From contig JANLSE010000417.1 of assembly GCA_031362265.1 (NCBI GenBank), forward strand, positions 1 through 36,447: DNA of 36,447 bases. The letters run 5' to 3'. The stretch comes from JANLSE01 sp031362265 (GTDB lineage Bacteria; Chloroflexota; Chloroflexia; Chloroflexales; Roseiflexaceae). Below are positions 33,301-36,447 of the stretch, one piece after another. A program made the position numbers and the translations under genes. The notes beneath the pieces were generated by a model. It was not told the DNA's origin. It did no database searches and worked only from the letters and a program-made list of their open reading frames with translations. Every line of letters starts with the position of its first letter. Position 1 is the first letter of the stretch.

Positions 33301-35254
33301 TCGTAAGTCTGAGCATCGTGCAATCTATGCGCATCATACTGGTGTAGAGTTGACTGGCATTGAGCAGCACATCCATCACCGAGATTTTGATGGTCGAAAT
33401 AATCGAATAGAGAACCTAGCACTGGTAAGTGCAAGTGAACATGCTGCGATCCATCGAGACCGCATGGTTGGTCAAAATAATCCAGCTGTTCAGCTTATGA
33501 ATGAAACCTGGCGCAAGAATTTGAGTACTGCCTGTGCAGGAGGAGCAAATGGCAATGCGAAGGAGTGTTCCAATGAGGAATTGGAAGCAAAGCTAATTGA
33601 ACTAACTCAGCAATTAGGGCGAGCAGCAACTGGTGCGGAATATACTCAATATGCGCGTATCAACAACCTTCCACAAGTGTGGCAAAGCTACCGACAAACT
33701 TATTTCGGGGATGGGATCAAGGAGACATTGGCGCGCATTGCAACCCAACTGGATTTGCCAGTCTTGACACAGTGGCAAATTGAAGCGCGACAATCAACTG
33801 ATTTGCCATTGGCGTCAATTGATGGACGTACCTATGTACAACGACACTGTGAAGTATGCGGTGAGGCATTTCTGGTTCGGATCGGCCGCCGTGAACAGGC
33901 AGCTTGCAGCCAGCATTGTAGCCAGAAGCTATACTATCGCCTTCATGGCACGGATGAGCGCCGCAGCCAGCTTCAGCATGGGCACGATCAACGTAAGGAG
34001 GTAGTCCGACAGGGTCAGGTGCAACTCTACAATAATCTGCTCAGTGAACTCAGTCGGCATCCTACCAAGCGTGAATGGCAGGATCGCTGCCGCGCAAATG
34101 GTGTCTCGCCAGAAATCAGTAGAGCTAGCAGTCCATTCCGTAGCTGGGATCAGCTCACAACAGTTGCAGGGGCAACCAACCATCGGGTTGTAGATGTTGT
34201 ACTTGATGGGCAAGAGGATGTTTACACTGGAACAGTTGATGAGACACATACCTTCTTTAGTATTGGATCGGAGCGACTCGACTCGCGTGGTCGAACTGAA
34301 ATGAGCTATGTGCTATCTTGGCAGTGCGGCGAAATTAATCTGCGTCCATGGGAGTTCTGTAACCTGACAGCAGCGGTTGCGCGAGTGGACGATACCTTCG
34401 AGACCCTACGCGAAAAGGTGGAGGTGGCGACAATCATTGGCTCGATTCAGAGCCTGGCAACGCATTTCCCAGGTTTGCGCCCCATGTGGAAGCAGAACTG
34501 TGAAGAGGAGCGGCTGCTTGGTGTGGATATTACCGGCCAGATGGATAGCCCAATCGCGCAGGATGCACAGATCAAGCGCCAACTGCGTGAGATTGCGACT
34601 GAGGTCAACCGTACAACTGCACAGGTACTAGGGATCAACCCATCGGCATCGATCACATGTGTGAAGCCAAGCGGCAACTCATCGCAGTTCCTGAACTGCT
34701 CATCGGGCTTGCACTCACGCTGGGCACCGTACTATGTGCGCAATGTTCGTGTGGCGGCACATTCGCCGATCTATAAGGTGCTACGCGATGCAGGTGCACC
34801 GATGGATCCCGAGAATGGCCAGACGGTTGAGAACGCCAACACATGGGTCATCCACTTCCCGATGAAATCACCCGATGGTGCTGTCACCCGTAACCAGCGA
34901 ACAGCAATTGAGCAGTGTGAGTTCTGGCTGCAGAATAAGCTGTATTGGACGGATCATAATCCAAGCTGCACAGTAACCTACAAGCCAGACGAAGTGATCG
35001 ACCTGATGAAATGGGTCTGGGATCATCGTGAGCAGATCGGTGGCCTCTCATTCCTGCCATCGTTCGATGCACAGTATGCCCAGATGCCGTATACCGAGAT
35101 CAGCAAGGCAGAATATGAACGGCTTATGGGAGAATTCCCTGAGATTGACTTCAGCCGTGTCTGGCGCTATGAAGAGCAAGATCTAACAACCGCAGCACAG
35201 GAACTAGCCTGCGTTGGCGGAATCTGCGAGATTGAAATCGTGCCACAAGGGTAG
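30320..35254 (+). CDS. nrdJ: Adenosylcobalamin-dependent (class II) ribonucleotide reductase with two inteins
   Basis: The enzyme reduces ribonucleotides to deoxyribonucleotides using coenzyme B12. The 1644-residue precursor splices to about 770 residues. An ATP-cone lies at about 28-125 (TEIVKRDGRIVGFDVGRI). The catalytic core resembles the monomeric Lactobacillus leichmannii triphosphate reductase: Cys228 (IYNCSYQP, C119-like), Asn864-Pro then Cys1336-Gly-Glu1338 (N406/C408/E410), Cys1347 (C419, spacing 11 as in the model) and the C-terminal pair Cys1631-x4-Cys1636 (C731/C736). Inteins occupy residues 374-777 and 866-1335. ATG 30320 has GAGGAGGGCGG upstream. All catalytic residues are kept, so the spliced enzyme should be active. 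Confidence 0.95.
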   Translation: MTAIQELSNGHAVEALELLSAERAGLEIPTEIVKRDGRIVGFDVGRIEHAITRCFASIGRTPHTPVGELAQRAVNIMAAKSRGARPTVEGVQDIVEMVLQAAGEFEAAKHYILYRAERAKEREKRPIPEEVRRAFDDSRQYFPTPIQQFQFFDKYSRFNYDLGRRETWIETVDRAVDYMHYLAGDRLPGETYQRIRRSILEMRSMPSMRLLAMAGPAARRNSIAIYNCSYQPVESIDSFVEALIISMAGCGVGFSVESKYVENFPRIKRQTGQAPIGFVVDDSAEGWADALRFGLETWFDGGDVRFDLTQLRPAGAPLQTKGGRASGPEPFRVMLEFLRARVLSRQGSFLRPLDGHDMMCAVGNAAVSGGVRRCLPAGTRVHTERGAVPIEEVREGDRVMTATGYKTVTGWVDQGVQGVVEVVTESGTIFRCTPNHRVAILTDVWGGHTFKYARDLTPEDRLLFIAHPIDGVPQSLLPLPEKRSSDHSGSAIQQPELDEGTAWFLGKFFADGYVQLTEHDEHGKGGNTQFAIACHTSEIDQIERVSSWMEEHGILARIVYQEGNWVQIRSGNRQIARWMAQYKQPSTQLSIPEAIWRAPARIRAAFIAGLMDGDGCYTDRPVTLLSTVYEVFGREVVKLLATLGIIAEIRMRRPENEQGWQAQWIVTVKDALALQNAAALMGEHSCGVWVARKGKQSGYTVPGWMVKRDLPRKDYINLWPSSRDENMNSATLTALVDATQYVPVAIREVRPGGDAHTYDIEVRDGSMFVAEGYLVHNTAMISLFDYNDTEMLQSKSGDFERDNSQRWNANNSAVWPDGGLSQLGFINQFREMVESGRGEPGIFNRIAANTMKPARRKNAEFGTNPCVTADTWVAVADGRGRVRIADLAAAGRDVDVFTVKDRKLVVRTMRNPRKTGQQVPVYRISFADGSHIRATLNHRFVMLDGSEKTTAELVSNDALSAMTVFSYKKRGLPAARKYDYDALGSYRMIQHGSYRKSEHRAIYAHHTGVELTGIEQHIHHRDFDGRNNRIENLALVSASEHAAIHRDRMVGQNNPAVQLMNETWRKNLSTACAGGANGNAKECSNEELEAKLIELTQQLGRAATGAEYTQYARINNLPQVWQSYRQTYFGDGIKETLARIATQLDLPVLTQWQIEARQSTDLPLASIDGRTYVQRHCEVCGEAFLVRIGRREQAACSQHCSQKLYYRLHGTDERRSQLQHGHDQRKEVVRQGQVQLYNNLLSELSRHPTKREWQDRCRANGVSPEISRASSPFRSWDQLTTVAGATNHRVVDVVLDGQEDVYTGTVDETHTFFSIGSERLDSRGRTEMSYVLSWQCGEINLRPWEFCNLTAAVARVDDTFETLREKVEVATIIGSIQSLATHFPGLRPMWKQNCEEERLLGVDITGQMDSPIAQDAQIKRQLREIATEVNRTTAQVLGINPSASITCVKPSGNSSQFLNCSSGLHSRWAPYYVRNVRVAAHSPIYKVLRDAGAPMDPENGQTVENANTWVIHFPMKSPDGAVTRNQRTAIEQCEFWLQNKLYWTDHNPSCTVTYKPDEVIDLMKWVWDHREQIGGLSFLPSFDAQYAQMPYTEISKAEYERLMGEFPEIDFSRVWRYEEQDLTTAAQELACVGGICEIEIVPQG
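31439..32650 (+). mobile_element. Intein 1 of the reductase, LAGLIDADG homing endonuclease type (404 residues)
   Basis: The element starts with Cys (CLPAGTRVHTERG, block A) after the extein GGVRR. Block B has TPNH (CTPNHRVAI). Two LAGLIDADG helices are seen: WFLGKFFADGYV (about 31825-31860) and FIAGLMDGDGCYT (about 32135-32170). Block F is HTYDIEVRDGSMFVAEG and block G is LVHN, with Thr as the +1 extein residue (TAMISLF). All splicing residues are standard: Cys1, block B Thr/His, penultimate His and terminal Asn. The endonuclease motifs retain both acidic residues, so homing activity is possible. Confidence 0.93.
32915..34324 (+). mobile_element. Intein 2 of the reductase, HNH type with atypical Trp-Gln end (470 residues)
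   Basis: The insert splits the invariant NP-CGEI motif; the downstream Cys1336 is both the +1 splicing nucleophile and the predicted thiyl-radical cysteine. It starts CVTADTWVAVADG; block B is ATLNHRFV. The middle has an HNH nuclease (HIHHRDFDGRNNRIENLAL, about 33369-33428) and a CxxC/CxxxC zinc-finger-like stretch (CEVCGEAF, then CSQHC, about 33847-33919). Block F is TGTVDETHTFFSIG. The C-terminus is YVLSWQ, so Gln replaces Asn and Trp replaces His, after an extra ~15 residues beyond block F. Gln-ended inteins are known in reductases (from memory). By eye, this segment is more AT-rich than the exteins. Confidence 0.9.
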
Positions 35255-35279
35255 GTATTCCGGGTCGGGATCGAGGGTT

Positions 35280-35317
35280 AGGGGTCAGGATCGGTGCTTC
35301 ACTGATTCCTGACCCCT
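35280..35317. terminator. Terminator-like hairpin between the converging reductase and GGDEF genes
   Basis: AGGGGTCAGGA (35280-35290) pairs with TCCTGACCCCT (35307-35317) over 11 bp and is followed by TATTTCT. It can serve both strands. The AGGGGTCAGGA core resembles the GGTCAG repeat units in the atp gaps. Confidence 0.7.
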
Positions 35318-35322
35318 TATTT

Positions 35323-36447
35323 CTAGCTCACAGATCGGTTTCTGCCGAGATCTTTAGCAGTATACAGATTGGTATCTGCACGAGCAATCAGTTCCGTCAC
35401 ACCAATACCCAATTCGCCAGCAAATGTGGCAAGGCCAATACTGGCAGTCACGTGCAGTAATCCCGCTTCGCACGCAATCGGAATAGATGCCAGGGTACGT
35501 AGTAAACGATCAGCCACATCACGAGCAGCAATACTATTCGTCTCTGGAAAGAGCAAAATGAATTCTTCGCCACCATAACGCCCAACTAGGTCGCCTGCAC
35601 GCACGCCCTCTTGCAATCGGTGGGCAATTTCGCGTAGCACCAGATCACCTGTTGGATGGCCATAAACATCATTAATCTGCTTGAACATATCCAGATCGAG
35701 CATCCCTATTGAGGTAGGTTTGCTGTTACGCTGTGTTCGTGTGAGTTCGCTGCTAATCCTATCAAGACAGTAGCGCCGGTTGTAGAGCCCAGTGAGCATG
35801 TCGACCATCGCCATATGCTGAGCTTCGGCATAGAGTTGCGCATTACGAATAGCGATTGTAGCTTGTTGCGCAAAGTGCAGTAAGAGGCGTTCATCATCTG
35901 CATTGAAGATCGGCGAATGAGGATCTCGGCTTACCGAAATGACACCCAACAAACGGTCGCTTAGCACCATTGGAACAAAAAGCGCTGGGCCAATGCTCCA
36001 ATTGCCCGGAATTGCGGCCGGATGGCTCCAGGCATCATAGTTTTCGATATTCAGTAATGTGCGAGTCTGCCCTACCAAGCCGGTAGCCCCTTGACCCAGC
36101 TTCTGATGTAGCCCGGTTCGTGTATTGGGGTAATTGCTCTTCATTGCAACAATCTCCAGATCATCACGTTCCTCATCATAAAGAGCAATTGAACCATTAT
36201 CAGCCTGATAGATCTCGATAACACGCTCGATAATCGATTGCAAGAGGCGCGAGAGATTCAGTTCTTGTGTAATTTCGCTCAGTGTAATCCGTAGCGCTTC
36301 AAGCTCAGCTGTTCGGCGCTGCTCACGGATAAGCATCTGCTCACGCTCGGCAATATCCCGTAGGCGTGTGTATTGATGCCCAAGAATATGCCCATATAAC
36401 ACTAGAACCTCAAGTTGATACGGTGAGAGGGGCCGCTGCCGCAACAG
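35323..36447 (-). CDS. GAF-GGDEF diguanylate cyclase, 5' end beyond the window
   Basis: The protein makes the second messenger cyclic di-GMP from GTP. In the window it shows the end of a probable upstream GAF domain (RPLSPYQLEVLVLYGHILGHQYTRL), a helical linker, a full GAF domain (about 65-205, LQSIIERVIEIYQADNGSIALYD, quoted as IERVIEIYQADNGSIALYD) and a GGDEF domain with DMLTGLYNRR, LDLDMFKQINDVYGH and the active loop YGGEEF. Arg-Ala-Gly-Asp sits five residues before GGEEF, the inhibitory I-site. An apparent TTG start near the edge is probably an internal codon because the frame is open to the window end. It converges with the reductase gene. Confidence 0.9.
   Translation of the reverse strand: MLRQRPLSPYQLEVLVLYGHILGHQYTRLRDIAEREQMLIREQRRTAELEALRITLSEITQELNLSRLLQSIIERVIEIYQADNGSIALYDEERDDLEIVAMKSNYPNTRTGLHQKLGQGATGLVGQTRTLLNIENYDAWSHPAAIPGNWSIGPALFVPMVLSDRLLGVISVSRDPHSPIFNADDERLLLHFAQQATIAIRNAQLYAEAQHMAMVDMLTGLYNRRYCLDRISSELTRTQRNSKPTSIGMLDLDMFKQINDVYGHPTGDLVLREIAHRLQEGVRAGDLVGRYGGEEFILLFPETNSIAARDVADRLLRTLASIPIACEAGLLHVTASIGLATFAGELGIGVTELIARADTNLYTAKDLGRNRSVS

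Noticed and set aside
31439..34324. Group I/II intron in the reductase gene instead of inteins
   Set aside because: The inserts are open and in frame, start with Cys and carry protein-splicing blocks A, B, F and G.

Overview
The window reads as an ordinary chromosomal segment of a Chloroflexota bacterium, probably the filamentous Chloroflexia. This placement is an inference from gene content and order: an F-type ATP synthase operon a-c-b-delta-alpha-gamma-beta-epsilon followed by mreB, large membrane glycosyltransferase-like proteins, a LuxR-Kelch regulator, a B12-dependent ribonucleotide reductase, and gaps filled with heptamer/octamer repeats. I see no tRNA, rRNA, CRISPR array, prophage or IS transposase.

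Layout. (1) 1-7.5 kb, + strand: the tail of an unidentified gene, a secreted beta-propeller protein with one c-type heme motif, a double hairpin, a near-perfect sigma70-type promoter, then a multi-pass GT-C-like membrane protein and two GT4 glycosyltransferases (probably glycan or glycolipid assembly). (2) 7.8-16.2 kb: a PPOX-fold flavin/F420 protein; a minus-strand Cro-HTH/NB-ARC/TPR regulator divergent from a tiny two-helix membrane protein; and a minus-strand run DUF4388 - GT-C-like paralog - LuxR/TM/Kelch protein - ksgA - unknown protein. (3) 16.3-25.8 kb, + strand: two promoter-like sites sharing a 12-bp core, the eight ATP synthase genes, mreB, a DUF402 protein and a methyltransferase. 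Several gaps in this operon hold short tandem repeats that fold into hairpins. (4) 25.8-29.9 kb: an enolase-superfamily enzyme (minus), the C-terminal remnant of an EamA-type transporter, an MFS transporter whose likely ribosome binding site lies in a hairpin arm, and an SbcD/Mre11-like nuclease without SbcC next to it. (5) 30-35.3 kb: a regulatory region with a promoter and a cluster of DnaA-box-like sites, then a 1644-codon adenosylcobalamin-dependent ribonucleotide reductase containing two inteins of different kinds (LAGLIDADG and HNH). (6) The right edge holds a GAF-GGDEF protein (minus) cut by the window end.

The most notable object is the doubly intein-split reductase. Its second intein sits directly before the cysteine aligned with the thiyl-radical cysteine and ends in Trp-Gln instead of His-Asn. 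No complete, clearly undescribed multi-gene system could be demonstrated. The best candidates for new biology are that intein, the paralogous DxxHH membrane proteins, the membrane-tethered LuxR-Kelch regulator and the possible DnaA control of the reductase.
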